Assembly (NCBI GenBank): GCA_050176585.1
Contig: JBFXHX010000019.1
Span: 6,882 to 70,881, forward strand
Direction: 5' to 3'
Source: CAYYWP01 sp050176585
Lineage (GTDB): Bacteria; Desulfobacterota; Binatia; HRBIN30; CADEER01
Length of the DNA stretch: 64,000 bases
Positions 44,705-54,205 of this stretch are shown here, piece after piece. The notes beneath the pieces were generated by a model. That model did no database searches, had not been told where the DNA came from, and worked only from the letters and a program-made list of their open reading frames with translations. How positions within the stretch are numbered: position 1 is the stretch's first letter; every line of letters starts with the position of its first letter. The position numbers and the translations under genes were made by a program.

Positions 44705-46270
44705 TCAGCGCTGCAGCGCCATCAACCGATTGAAGATCTTCTTCACCGTCGGCGTCAGCCGCGTGCGGTTGTACAGGTCGCCGACCTGTCGGATGGCTTC
44801 GGCTTGCGTCGGATACGGATGGATCACGTTGGCGAGCGCGCCGAGACCGACCTTCGCCACCATCGCGAGCGTCACCTCCGAGATCATGTCGCCGGCGTGT
44901 CGGCCCACGATCGTCGCCCCGAGGATCTCCCCAGTGCCCTTCTTGGTCACGATCTTGACGAAGCCCTCGTCCTCGCCGTCCACGATGGCGCGGTCGACCT
45001 CGCGGAGCGGCCGCACGTAGGTGTCCACCGCGATGCCGCGCGTCTCGGCATCGCGCGCGTACAGGCCGACGTGCGCGATCTCGGGATCCGTGTACGTACA
45101 CCACGGCATGCGCAGCGCGCTCAACTTCTTGCGGCCGAAGAACAGCGCGTTTTGAATGACGATGCGCGCCGCGAAGTCGGCTGCATGGGTGAACTTCCAA
45201 TCCATGCAGATGTCGCCGCACGCGAAGATGCGCGGATTGGTCGTGCGGAGGTGGTCGTCGACCTGCACGCCGCGCTTCGCGTCGTAGTCGACGCCGACCA
45301 CGTGCAATCCGAGGCCCTCGACGTTCGGCGCGCGGCCCGCGCCGACCAGGATCTCGTCGACGCGCACCTCCGCTTCGGCGCCATCGGCGCGGCGCAGGCG
45401 CAGCACTTTGTCGGCGCCCTCGCGCCGTGCGCTCAACAGCGCGGCCGAGAGCTCCAGCGCGATCCCGTCGCGCGTGAACGCGCGTTGGACGATCTCGGCC
45501 GCGTCGCCGTCCTCGCGGTTCAGAATGTGTGCGGCCTTGTGGAGCAGCGTGACTTGGCAGCCGAGGCGCTGGAACGCCTGCGCGAGCTCGCAGCCGATCG
45601 GGCCGCCGCCGATCACACCGAGCCGCGGCGGCCGTTCGGTCAGCGAGAAAACCGTCTCGTTGGTGAGGAAGCCGACCTCTGCGAGGCCGGGGATCAGCGG
45701 GTGCAGCGCGCGCGCGCCGGTCGCGATCACCGCTTTCTTGAAGCGCAGCGTCTGCCCGCCGACTTCGACCGTGTCGGGCCCGGTGAATCGGCCGTCACCC
45801 AGGTACACGTCGACCTGCTTCTCGTCGCGATAGCGGCGGGCGGCGTCGTTCGCGCTGATCCGGGCGCGCAGGCGCCGCATGCGGCGCATCACCGCGCCGA
45901 AGTCGGCCCGCGCGTCATCCGCCGATACTCCGAACGCCTCGGCGTGGCGCGCGTCGCCGATCGCGCGCGAGGAGCGGATGACCGCCTTCGAGGGCACGCA
46001 GCCGACATTCAGGCAATCACCGCCCAACAGGTGGCGCTCGATCAGCGCCACCTTCGCGCCGAGACCGGCGGCGCCGGCGGCTGTGATCAGACCGGCCGTG
46101 CCGGCGCCCAGGACCACGAGATTGTAACGGCCGGTCGGCTTGGGGTTCTGCCAGTCCGGCGGCGCGACATTGGCCACCAACGCTTGGTTGAACTCGTCAT
46201 TCGGCAGCACGCGCACCTGCTCCATGCTCCGCACCTCTGTCGGGAAGATCGGGAGCTTCTTCGCACTCAT
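44705..46270 (-). CDS. Mercuric-reductase-like FAD/NAD(P) disulfide oxidoreductase
   Basis: A 521-residue pyridine-nucleotide disulfide oxidoreductase. After ~45 variable residues (EFNQALVANVAPPDWQNPKP), the FAD-binding YNLVVLGAGTAGLITAAGAA and the redox-active pair LLGGDCLNVGCVPSKA appear, then the NAD(P) site LGVIGGGPIGCELAQAF, a second FAD motif RIFACGDICMDW and the dimerisation His region VIHPYPTQAEAIRQ. The N-terminal Cys pair of true MerA is missing, so Hg reduction is not shown; a thiol/disulfide role is likelier. Start is ATG 46270; Met16 is an alternative. Confidence 0.85.
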   Translation of the reverse strand: MSAKKLPIFPTEVRSMEQVRVLPNDEFNQALVANVAPPDWQNPKPTGRYNLVVLGAGTAGLITAAGAAGLGAKVALIERHLLGGDCLNVGCVPSKAVIRSSRAIGDARHAEAFGVSADDARADFGAVMRRMRRLRARISANDAARRYRDEKQVDVYLGDGRFTGPDTVEVGGQTLRFKKAVIATGARALHPLIPGLAEVGFLTNETVFSLTERPPRLGVIGGGPIGCELAQAFQRLGCQVTLLHKAAHILNREDGDAAEIVQRAFTRDGIALELSAALLSARREGADKVLRLRRADGAEAEVRVDEILVGAGRAPNVEGLGLHVVGVDYDAKRGVQVDDHLRTTNPRIFACGDICMDWKFTHAADFAARIVIQNALFFGRKKLSALRMPWCTYTDPEIAHVGLYARDAETRGIAVDTYVRPLREVDRAIVDGEDEGFVKIVTKKGTGEILGATIVGRHAGDMISEVTLAMVAKVGLGALANVIHPYPTQAEAIRQVGDLYNRTRLTPTVKKIFNRLMALQR

Positions 46271-46464
46271 CTGTCGCCTGCGCCAGCGCCGGTGAGATGA
46301 GCGCGGGCTGCGGCGGGTTTCTCCGCCCGGCGGGGCTCTACTCGGGCCGGCGCGAAAGATGCCAGGACCGGGGCGTGCCGGTGCGCCGGGCATGGGCAAG
46401 CGGCAGCCGCCTCGCCTTCACCGCCGGGGCGCGGTAACAACGCGATTGCGCGGGGTGCGCGGTC

Positions 46465-47238
46465 ATGTCGAGCAGTTTCTGGCGTCCCGACCAGTACAAC
46501 CGCTTTCGCGCGGAGCGGCAGCAGCCTTTTTTCGATCTGCTCGCGTTGGTTCGCCCACGCGCAGGCATGCGGATTGCCGATCTCGGCTGCGGCACCGGGG
46601 AGTTGACGCGCGTGCTGCACGAACGGCTGGCGGCGCGCGAAACGCTCGGCATCGATGAGTCCGATACCATGCTGGCGGCGAGCCGCGCCTTCGCAGCGCC
46701 CGGGCTGCGCTTCGCGCTGATGGATATCCGGGACTTTGCCGGGGCTGAGTACGATCTCGTGTTCAGCAACGCCGCCCTGCACTGGGTGCCCGACCATGCG
46801 GAGTTGTTCGCCCGCTTGACGCGAGCGCTCGGCCCCGGCGGTCAGTTGGCCATCCAGATACCGGTGAACTTCGACCACCCCTCACACGCCGTCGCAGCCG
46901 CGGTGGCGCGCGAGGAGCCCTTCCGGACCGCGTTGAACGACTACGCGATAGATTGCCCCCACATGCCGCCGGAGTGGTACGCCGCCCTGCTCGACCGGCT
47001 AGGTTTTGCCGAGCAGCACGTGCGCATGCAGGTGTATCCCCACCAGCTCCCCGCGCCCGACGATGTCATCGAGTGGGTGAAGGGCACGCTGCTCACCGCC
47101 TACGAACAGCGCCTGCCGCCCGAGCTCTGGCCGGCGTTCATGGAGCGCTACCGCGCGCAACTGCTTCCGTCGCTGGGAAACGCCCGACCGTATTTCTTTG
47201 CCTTCAAGCGGCTGCTCATGTGGGCAGTTCTCGCCTAG
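46465..47238 (+). CDS. tam: Trans-aconitate 2-methyltransferase-like protein
   Basis: A 257-residue class I SAM methyltransferase. Motif I is MRIADLGCGTGELTRVLHE; acidic post-I is TLGIDESDTML; motif IV region is YDLVFSNAALHWVPDH, which is characteristic of Tam. The N-terminus SFWRPDQYNRFRAERQQPF also fits. Tam methylates trans-aconitate to protect the citric acid cycle. Length matches the family. Confidence 0.88.
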   Translation: MSSSFWRPDQYNRFRAERQQPFFDLLALVRPRAGMRIADLGCGTGELTRVLHERLAARETLGIDESDTMLAASRAFAAPGLRFALMDIRDFAGAEYDLVFSNAALHWVPDHAELFARLTRALGPGGQLAIQIPVNFDHPSHAVAAAVAREEPFRTALNDYAIDCPHMPPEWYAALLDRLGFAEQHVRMQVYPHQLPAPDDVIEWVKGTLLTAYEQRLPPELWPAFMERYRAQLLPSLGNARPYFFAFKRLLMWAVLA

Positions 47239-47454
47239 CCGCCGCCCCTGCGGCGGAAATCCGAGTAAGCGCCGGTCCGCGTAGCTATGAACCGCCGCGC
47301 GCGCGCCGTCAGAACCGGTTCCCTCCGCCGGCGCGCCGCATCATCACCTCTGGTGTAGCCGCGGCACCTGTGGCCGCACGGCATCGCGCACCGATGCCCA
47401 GGATGGGGACGGGAACCGCACCATGCCCGCCGCGGTGGGCGCAGGTCCGCGGGG

Positions 47455-49038
47455 CTATACGGAGGTGGGGACGCGATTGTTCTCGAGCCATAGACCCGCG
47501 CAGATCGCGCTTCCCACGGCCAATCCGGCGGATATCCATGCGACGACGGCGAACGCGTCGGCGACGGCTGCGCGGACCGCGTGGGTCGCGCGCGTTCTAG
47601 TTTCGCCGTCCGCCTCCACCGGTAGCCGCACGTCACCCAGGCTGGACCGTTCGGCCAGCACCGCCGCGCTGAGCGGCGCGGGAACATCGAACGCTTCGAA
47701 GTGTCGCGGCAGGGCGGAGCGGAACGCGGTGAGCGCGATGAGCCCCACTACGGCCACCGCCAGCAGCGATGCCAGCCGCGCGACGGTGTTGTTGATCCCC
47801 GAGGCGACGCCGGCGCGGCCCGGCTCGACGGTACCCATGACGACAGCGGTCAGCGGCGCGACCGTGACCGCCATGCCGATGCCGACGAGCAGCATCGGCG
47901 CAAAGAACGCGCTCCAGTACGCGCTGTCTGGACCGGGCCGCCCCAGCAGCGCCAATCCGGCGGCCGTGATCAGCGGTCCGATGACCAGCGGCCGTTTCGC
48001 GCCCCAGCGGTCCACGAGCCCGCCCGCCCAGTGCGACAGCACGCCCATCGCCAGCGCGAACGGCAAATACACCGTGCCGATCCATGTCGCGGAGTACCCG
48101 TGCGCCTGCGCGAGATTCAATGGGAGCAGGAAAAAGGTTCCGGAGATCGCGAAGTAGAGCAGCAGCGTGAGGAGGTTGGCGGCGCTGAAGGTACGAACCC
48201 GAAACAGCCCCAGCGGCACCATCGGCGATCGCGTGCGCGCCTCGTACCACACGAACGCCGCGAGCAGCGCCATCCCGAACAGCACCGCTCCCCAGCTCAC
48301 CGGGCGGGCCGCGCCGGCGGCGGCGGCGATGAGTCCGTACGTGATGGCCGCGAGCGCCAGCGTCGCGAGCGCGGCGCCGGCGACATCGATGCGCGCAGCC
48401 GCGGACGCGCGGCTTTCCGGCATGCGGGCGACGGCGAGCACGAGCGCGACGAGCGCGAATGGTATCGCGAGCAGGAACACCGCGCGCCATGATCCAGCGT
48501 CCACCAGCCACCCGCCGATCAGCGGCGAGCCGCCCCCGGTGACCGCGGAAGCGGCCGACCACACGCCGATCGCACGCCCCCGCGCGTTGCGCGGAAACGA
48601 AGCGCTCAAGTGGGCCAAGCTGTTGGGCTCCACCAGAGCCGCGCCGAGGCCTTGCACGGCGCGCGCGGCGATCAGGGCGATGCCGCTGCCCGCCAGCGCC
48701 GCGGCGCACGTTCCGGCGATGAACACCACCAGCCCGATGGCCAGCATTCGCCGGCGCCCAAACCGATCGCCGAGCGCGCCACCGACCAGCGTGAGCGCCG
48801 CAACGACCAGCGTATAGGCATTCGCGATCCACTGCAGCTCGGCGATCGCGGCGCCGAGCGCGCCCTGAATCGCCGGCAGGGCCACATTGATGACCGTCGA
48901 CTCGAGAAAGACCGTGCTCGACGCCAGCACCGTGCCGGCCAGCACCCACCGCCGCGCGTGCGCCGCGCACCCCGGGGTCTCCGGCGCAGCCTCTGCCGCG
49001 GCCCCCTCACAGGGCGGACGCAGTGCGGGAGTCGACAT
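47455..49038 (-). CDS. MFS transporter of the DHA2 (EmrB/QacA) type
   Basis: A ~527-residue membrane protein with about 14 hydrophobic helices. DHA2 marks include VFLESTVINVALPAIQGAL at the first helix, LQWIANAYTLVVAALTLVGG, GALGDRFGRRRMLAIGL (motif A) and the helix-5 motif AVTGGGSPLIGGWLVD. It probably exports drugs or metabolites using the proton gradient. Start is ATG 49038 (residue 15 of the longest frame). No adjacent regulator or membrane-fusion partner is visible. Confidence 0.9.
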   Translation of the reverse strand: MSTPALRPPCEGAAAEAAPETPGCAAHARRWVLAGTVLASSTVFLESTVINVALPAIQGALGAAIAELQWIANAYTLVVAALTLVGGALGDRFGRRRMLAIGLVVFIAGTCAAALAGSGIALIAARAVQGLGAALVEPNSLAHLSASFPRNARGRAIGVWSAASAVTGGGSPLIGGWLVDAGSWRAVFLLAIPFALVALVLAVARMPESRASAAARIDVAGAALATLALAAITYGLIAAAAGAARPVSWGAVLFGMALLAAFVWYEARTRSPMVPLGLFRVRTFSAANLLTLLLYFAISGTFFLLPLNLAQAHGYSATWIGTVYLPFALAMGVLSHWAGGLVDRWGAKRPLVIGPLITAAGLALLGRPGPDSAYWSAFFAPMLLVGIGMAVTVAPLTAVVMGTVEPGRAGVASGINNTVARLASLLAVAVVGLIALTAFRSALPRHFEAFDVPAPLSAAVLAERSSLGDVRLPVEADGETRTRATHAVRAAVADAFAVVAWISAGLAVGSAICAGLWLENNRVPTSV

Positions 49039-49184
49039 CCGTGAACCCTCGTTCGTCCGCCCGCGCTCTGTGCTCGTCAAAAGGCAGCGGGCACACGTCG
49101 GACCCGAGCCCGACCCGGTTTTCCGAACCCGCCGCGTGGTTGCGCGAGGCGAATGGCGCTAGCACACGTGGCGAGCCGCGGCAG

Positions 49185-49634
49185 TCAGGTCGAGTGCCCT
49201 CCGGGCTCGTTCATCTCGCCGCGCGCATAGTCCCACGTTACGGCCTTGGTCGGCGTCAGGCGCAAGATGACGCTGTCGCCGGCTTCGATCGGAAACAGCT
49301 CGCGGTACTGTTGAAACTTCGCTTCGAGGAGCGCCTTCGCGCGCTCGAACTCGGCGCCGCGTTCCAGCACCGCGACGGTGCCGATGACCATGACGCCCAC
49401 GTGGCGCAACCAGTCGTCGGAGTATTGATCGATCAACAAGGTCGCGTGCTCGTGCCGGCGCACGTCGCGCACCTTGCGGGTGGTTCCGTGCGTGGCCATG
49501 TAGAAGACCGCGCCGTCGTGCACCGGGCACATCGGCACGACGTTCATCGTGCGCCCGTTCGTGGTGGCCAATCGCCCCACATGCATGTAGCGAAGGAAGC
49601 GGAGCTGGTTTTCGTTGAACTTCACGTCGGCCAT
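49185..49634 (-). CDS. Pyridoxamine 5'-phosphate oxidase-family protein
   Basis: A 149-residue split-barrel flavin-binding protein. Pattern: FLRYMHVGRLATTNGRTMNV, then VVPMCPVHDGAVFYMATHG, then VRRHEHATLLIDQYSD. Such proteins bind FMN, F420 or heme and reduce small substrates. The cofactor is not clear from sequence. The ATG at 49634 follows a strong AGGAGAGGA RBS; the frame upstream of it looks non-coding. Confidence 0.85.
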   Translation of the reverse strand: MADVKFNENQLRFLRYMHVGRLATTNGRTMNVVPMCPVHDGAVFYMATHGTTRKVRDVRRHEHATLLIDQYSDDWLRHVGVMVIGTVAVLERGAEFERAKALLEAKFQQYRELFPIEAGDSVILRLTPTKAVTWDYARGEMNEPGGHST

Positions 49635-49892
49635 GAAGGTCCTCTCCTGTTCCGTCTCGCGGTGCGCGCGAAGTCGACCCGCTGCACCGTCGGCTCCGCG
49701 GTGGGCGGTGCGCGGCGAGCTGTATCCCGGCGGATGGTCCACCGTCCAGCGACGCGCCGGCGCGCGCTGCCCATTCGGGCCCGGCGAGGGGACGCCGCCC
49801 GCCGCGTGGGCTCCGCGATCCCCGCTTGACCAACCCATTGTCAGTGGCAGGGTGAGGTCCTGGACCCCGACGAGCTGATCGACATCGCCAGC

Positions 49893-50405
49893 ATGGAATC
49901 GTTTCCGGCCAGCGATCCGCCGGCCTGGGTGGCTGGGCGCGAGCCGGAGCCGGTCACACGCGGGCGGCCGCAGAGCCCAACCGCGAAGGCGAGCGCCGAA
50001 TGGCGTGGCGCGCTGCGCGAGGGTGCCGGGGCGTTGGCGGTCGGCAGCGGTGCGCTCACCACGCCGTTCACGTACGAGTCCCGTTTCCGCGGCGGCCTGC
50101 ACGCGAGCAACCCCGAGGAGCTCATCGGCGCCGCACATGCGGGCTGCTTCTCGATGTTCCTCGCCGCTCAGCTCGCCGCGGCCGGCTTTCCGCCCGCCCA
50201 CATCAGGACGCAAGCGACCGTGCATCTCGGGGCCGGGCCAGCCATCGTGAGAATCGAGCTAGACACCGCGGCGGAGGTGCCGGGCATCGACCAGGGGCAG
50301 TTCGCGGACGCGGTGGACACCTCGAAGCGCGACTGCCCGGTGTCCAAGGCGCTAGCCGGAGTCCCTGAGATTCTCGTAACAGCGCGCCTGATCTCGAGAA
50401 CCTAG
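49893..50405 (+). CDS. OsmC/Ohr-family peroxidase with SFPASDPP N-terminal extension
   Basis: A 170-residue protein. Residues ~33-170 are a canonical OsmC: AEWRGALREGAGALAVGSG, SRFRGGLHASNPEELIGAAH, the peroxidatic Cys in AGCFSMFLAA and the resolving Cys in RDCPVSKAL. It would detoxify organic hydroperoxides. Unusual is the N-terminus MESFPASDPPAWVAGREPEP: the SFPASDPPxW motif is normally found in tiny independent proteins. The open frame continues a little upstream of the ATG with an equally SFPASDPP-like acidic lead-in (DPDELIDIAS), so the real start may be a rarer codon. Confidence 0.85.
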   Translation: MESFPASDPPAWVAGREPEPVTRGRPQSPTAKASAEWRGALREGAGALAVGSGALTTPFTYESRFRGGLHASNPEELIGAAHAGCFSMFLAAQLAAAGFPPAHIRTQATVHLGAGPAIVRIELDTAAEVPGIDQGQFADAVDTSKRDCPVSKALAGVPEILVTARLISRT

Positions 50406-50528
50406 GGTAACGGGTACGGAGGAAAACCTCGTGACCAGCCCCTGTCCCTGACCCGGAGCGCGTGATTCCGTCGTCTTGTCACACCGCCATCCCGCGGTTA
50501 GCCTCGCGCGCTCGGGGGAGGCTCCCAC

Positions 50529-50999
<471 letters not shown>

Positions 51000-51035
51000 G
51001 CCGCGCCGACCTGCGACGCGGCTCAGCACACAGTC

Positions 51036-51290
51036 TTACTTAGCGGCCGGCGTCTTCGCTGCGCCGCGGCCGGCCGCCTCGAACATCTTCGCGCAGTCCG
51101 GCGATAGCTGCGCTTTGTGCTCGCGAAGACACTCGATGATGCGACCACCGCCGGGCTCGACACCGGAGCAGAACTTCTCGACGTCCGGCCGGCACGCGCC
51201 CATCTGCGGTTGCGCGCTCGCCACCGCAGTCAACCAGCCGCACGCCATGACCGTACTTGCGAACATCCACCACGTACGCGTAGCGCGCAT
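51036..51290 (-). CDS. Secreted cysteine-rich repeat protein
   Basis: An 84-residue exported protein with a signal peptide (residues 1-26, ending ASAQP) and one Cys-rich repeat of the GLG1/Cys_rich_FGFR type: ACRPDVEKFCSGVEPGGGRI followed by ECLREHKAQLSPDCAKMF. Bacterial versions of unknown role often occur in signal-peptide-bearing small proteins. Its start is 13 bases past the stop of the adjacent secreted gene on the same strand, so the two may be one transcript. Confidence 0.8.
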   Translation of the reverse strand: MRATRTWWMFASTVMACGWLTAVASAQPQMGACRPDVEKFCSGVEPGGGRIIECLREHKAQLSPDCAKMFEAAGRGAAKTPAAK

Positions 51291-51303
51291 GATCGTCGCT
51301 CCT

Positions 51304-53055
51304 CTACTCCAGCGTGATCGCGGTCTTGCTGCCGCGGTTCTCGCAGGCCCCGTCGGGTGTGTCCGTGCACCCGAACACGGCGTAGTGGTACGTGCGGGTT
51401 TGACCCGCCGGCGGCAGCAGGAACACGAGCGGATCGAGTACCGTATCGCCTTGCCCTGCGGCCACCACCGTGGCCTCGGGGTCGTACGCGCCGTCGACCT
51501 GATGGCCGAGCCGGCGCAGCAACCGGTAGCGCGGCAGTTCCGGACCATTGTCCCACATGAGCCGGATATGGGTCTGCTCGCGTGAGGCGGTCAGATCTCT
51601 CGGCCCGAGCGGCAGCAAGTCCTGCCACTCATCAGGGGATACCACGGTGATGAACGCCGTCCCGCCCGCATCATCGGGCTTGAACACGGCCGCGTGCGCC
51701 GATTCCAGGGAGCCGAGGACCGGGCACGGAGCGGGAAAGCCCATATGCCCGATGAGCGCGGTGTTGGTACCGGGCTCCGGCACTTGCGCGAGCAAATCGT
51801 AGGACGCATCGCAGCGGTTCGGCTCGTCGTAGACGAAATACGTGATCGCGGGATCCAGCTCGATGGTGGGGCCGAAGTCCATCAGCTCCGCCGTGGTGAA
51901 GTTGCGGCAGAATTCGCTCGACACTACGCGCGAGACGTCGAAGCCGAGGATCTTGAAGGCATCGCCGATCCCTATCGCCTGCTGCCGGCCAATGTCGCTC
52001 AGCTGGCGCGCAGTCGCGACCGCGCAATCGCTCTCGCAGCTCTTCCACCAATCGGGCACCAAGGGGTCTTCCGCGGTTCCGAAGTCGGTGCGGTCGACAC
52101 ACACGTTGGCTAGTGCGTGCCGCCAGTGGATCACGTACCCGCCGCCGAGCAGCACCTCCGCCAGAGACGGCACGTACGTCGCGGTCGCCCCCTCGATGCC
52201 GCAGTCGCCGTTGTCGCGGCAGGGGAACACTTCGTAGTGATAGGTGCGCTCTTGCTCCGGCACGTCCGGCAGCAGCTCATCCAACGGGTGAACCGCGCTC
52301 GTTTCGCTGCCGAAGAATATCTCGGTGGCGTCGGGGTCCTCGGGGCCGGCTACCGGCGCGTTGAGCCGCCGCAGCAAGCGCGCGGAGGTGTAGCCGCCGG
52401 ACGGGTCCGGGTTCGTCCACGCCAGCTGCACCTCATTGGCGACGACGGTGACCGTCAGATTGGATGGCGTGCCGAAAGGCGTACCGGTCGGCGTGGGCGA
52501 CTCGGTCTCAGTCGCCGTACGGGTCGGCTCCGGGGTCGGCGTCACCGTGGGTTCCTGCGTAGCCGTCCCGGTGGGCTGGCCGGTGTTCGTCGCAGTCGGC
52601 TCGACGGTGTTCGTCGCGGTGGGCTGGCCGGTGTTCGTCGCGGTCGGCTCGACGGTGTGCGTCGCGGTCGGCTCGACGGTGTGCGTCGCGGTGGGCTGGC
52701 CGGTGTGCGTCGGCGTCCCATCGACTGGCGTGGCGGATTCGGTCGCGGTCGCCGTCGCGGTGGGCGAGGGCGCGCCGGGGCACCCGTCCAGCGCTGCGGA
52801 GACGGCTGCGAGCAGGTCGTCAATGGTCACCATCCCGCTGCCGTCGCGGTCGAAAGCCGGACAATTTGAAACCTCGACCTCGCCGAGCGCGATGCGGACG
52901 CCGAGGATGAGCTCCTCCACGGTCACGGTGGAGGTGTCATTGCAGTCGCCGGTGCACGGCACCGGCGCTGCGCTGGCTGACGAATGCGGTAGAGCCGATG
53001 AAAAGATCAGGGCAACCCAGAGCAAAACAGAGCGCATCGCATGATCTGGCGACAT
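51304..53055 (-). CDS. Secreted multi-domain protein: EF-hand pair, Thr/Pro stalk, histidine phosphatase-like domain
   Basis: A 583-residue exported protein. Signal peptide to ~residue 30; dockerin-like EF-hand pair 36-93 (GDCNDTSTVTVEELILGV and DRDGSGMVTIDDLL); Thr/Pro/Glu/Gln stalk 98-195 made partly of tandem 8-residue units; a fibronectin-III-like module 196-295; a histidine-phosphatase-like domain 304-482 with VIHWRHALA (the RHG motif as RHA), VSSEFCRNFTTAEL and the second His in ALIGHMGFP; and a second copy of the Fn3-like module 486-583. Both modules share YHYxVFxC near their ends. The catalytic His, Arg and second His appear kept, so phosphatase activity outside the cell is possible. 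Confidence 0.8.
   Translation of the reverse strand: MSPDHAMRSVLLWVALIFSSALPHSSASAAPVPCTGDCNDTSTVTVEELILGVRIALGEVEVSNCPAFDRDGSGMVTIDDLLAAVSAALDGCPGAPSPTATATATESATPVDGTPTHTGQPTATHTVEPTATHTVEPTATNTGQPTATNTVEPTATNTGQPTGTATQEPTVTPTPEPTRTATETESPTPTGTPFGTPSNLTVTVVANEVQLAWTNPDPSGGYTSARLLRRLNAPVAGPEDPDATEIFFGSETSAVHPLDELLPDVPEQERTYHYEVFPCRDNGDCGIEGATATYVPSLAEVLLGGGYVIHWRHALANVCVDRTDFGTAEDPLVPDWWKSCESDCAVATARQLSDIGRQQAIGIGDAFKILGFDVSRVVSSEFCRNFTTAELMDFGPTIELDPAITYFVYDEPNRCDASYDLLAQVPEPGTNTALIGHMGFPAPCPVLGSLESAHAAVFKPDDAGGTAFITVVSPDEWQDLLPLGPRDLTASREQTHIRLMWDNGPELPRYRLLRRLGHQVDGAYDPEATVVAAGQGDTVLDPLVFLLPPAGQTRTYHYAVFGCTDTPDGACENRGSKTAITLE
52567..52710. repeat. Six tandem 24-base units encoding an octapeptide stalk repeat
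   Basis: Six in-frame 24-base units encode TATNTGQP/TATHTVEP-like octapeptides inside the phosphatase-like protein (residues 116-163). Two unit types (GQP and VEP) are mixed. Unit number could change by slippage or recombination without breaking the frame, so stalk length may vary between strains. Confidence 0.85.
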
Positions 53056-53163
53056 AATTAGCAGGCCTCGTTCAAGTGGTGTGGAACACCCTCCACAAAA
53101 GCGCCGACCTTCCCATCAAAGCGTGCGCAGCTTCGATTTGGAAGTGGGTTCTGCGTCCGCTCG

Positions 53164-54105
53164 TCACGGGGCCGGGATTTCGGCGATGACGCGCTCGGCG
53201 ACGAAACGCAGATGCGCCAAGTCGGTGGGGTCGGGTAGGACCAGCACGAACAGGGTCGCCCCGCGGCGCACATAGTCAAGTAACCGCGGCACCACGATGT
53301 CGGGCGTGCCCTGCACGAGCTGACTGTCGTAAGCAAAGGTCCCGCCCCGCCGCTGCGCGGCCTCTAGCTGGTCGCGCACGTCTTTCTCCCGGCGCGCGGT
53401 GATCAACGGAACCATCAGCGACTGCGCGATGCTGGCCGGATCGCGGCCGACGCTGGCGCAGTGCTCGCGGAGAACGCCGCATTTGCGCTCGTACTCCGCG
53501 AGAGGAACCGAGAAATAGTTCCACACGTCCGCGTGCCGCGCGACCGCGCGCAACAAATGCCTCTCGCCCCCGCCGCCAATGGTGATCGGCGGATGCGGCT
53601 GCTGCTGGGGAACGGGCAGGCATTTGGCGTCACGGATGCGATACCGCGCGCCTTCGAAGCTCGCCGGCCCGCCCTGCCAGAGGGCTTTGATGATCGCCAG
53701 CCCCTCTTCCATCCGCGCGATGCGCTCGGCGGCGGGCGGGAAGTCGTAGCCGTACCCGCGCGCCTCTTCCTCGTGCCAACCCGCGCCGTAGCCGAACTCG
53801 AGCCGGCCGCCCGACAACGCGTCGAGCGTCGCCGCCATCTTGGCCGTCAGCGCCGGGTTGCGGTAGCCGTCGCAGAGCACCAGCGAGCCGATCCGAACGC
53901 GCTCGGTCCAGCCGGCGAGCAGGCTCAGAAGCGTGAACGCTTCCAGCACGTACGGCTGGTCGGGCGACGGGTAGTTGTAGAGGTGGTCGTACACCCAGAG
54001 CGAGTCGAACCCGAGGGCTTCCGCGGTCTGCGCGACCTGGCGCAGCGTGCCCGAGGGGACGTCGCCTTGCGCGATCGAGAGGCCGAAACGGAGAGGCGCG
54101 GGCAT
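53164..54105 (-). CDS. LLM-class flavin (probably F420-dependent) oxidoreductase
   Basis: A 313-residue luciferase-like monooxygenase-family TIM-barrel protein. Typical features: LRFGLSIAQGDVPSG at the start, AEALGFDSLWVYDHLYNYPS, VRIGSLVLCDGYRNPALTAK, ALSGGRLEFGYGAGWHEEEA and HPPITIGGGGERHLLRAVA. The GAGWHEEEAR motif is common in F420-dependent members. Substrate unknown. Divergent from the Mrp gene. Confidence 0.9.
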   Translation of the reverse strand: MPAPLRFGLSIAQGDVPSGTLRQVAQTAEALGFDSLWVYDHLYNYPSPDQPYVLEAFTLLSLLAGWTERVRIGSLVLCDGYRNPALTAKMAATLDALSGGRLEFGYGAGWHEEEARGYGYDFPPAAERIARMEEGLAIIKALWQGGPASFEGARYRIRDAKCLPVPQQQPHPPITIGGGGERHLLRAVARHADVWNYFSVPLAEYERKCGVLREHCASVGRDPASIAQSLMVPLITARREKDVRDQLEAAQRRGGTFAYDSQLVQGTPDIVVPRLLDYVRRGATLFVLVLPDPTDLAHLRFVAERVIAEIPAP

Positions 54106-54205
54106 GGGCTCTCCAGCTAGTTAGCCGGCAAAGGGCGAAAGCGAAAGTGGCTCGTGCCGCGCCCCCCTCGCCTCGCCCGCCCGGGCGCGATAGCGTACGG
54201 CAGGT

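Noticed and set aside
44705..46270. True mercuric reductase (merA) call
   Set aside because: The N-terminal HMA domain and the C-terminal vicinal Cys pair of MerA are not seen and no other mer genes are near; kept as a MerA-like disulfide oxidoreductase.
47239..47256. CCGCCG-CCCCTG-CGGCGG hairpin after the tam-like gene as a terminator
   Set aside because: Six-base stem without a T-tract in a GC-rich genome is too weak to call.
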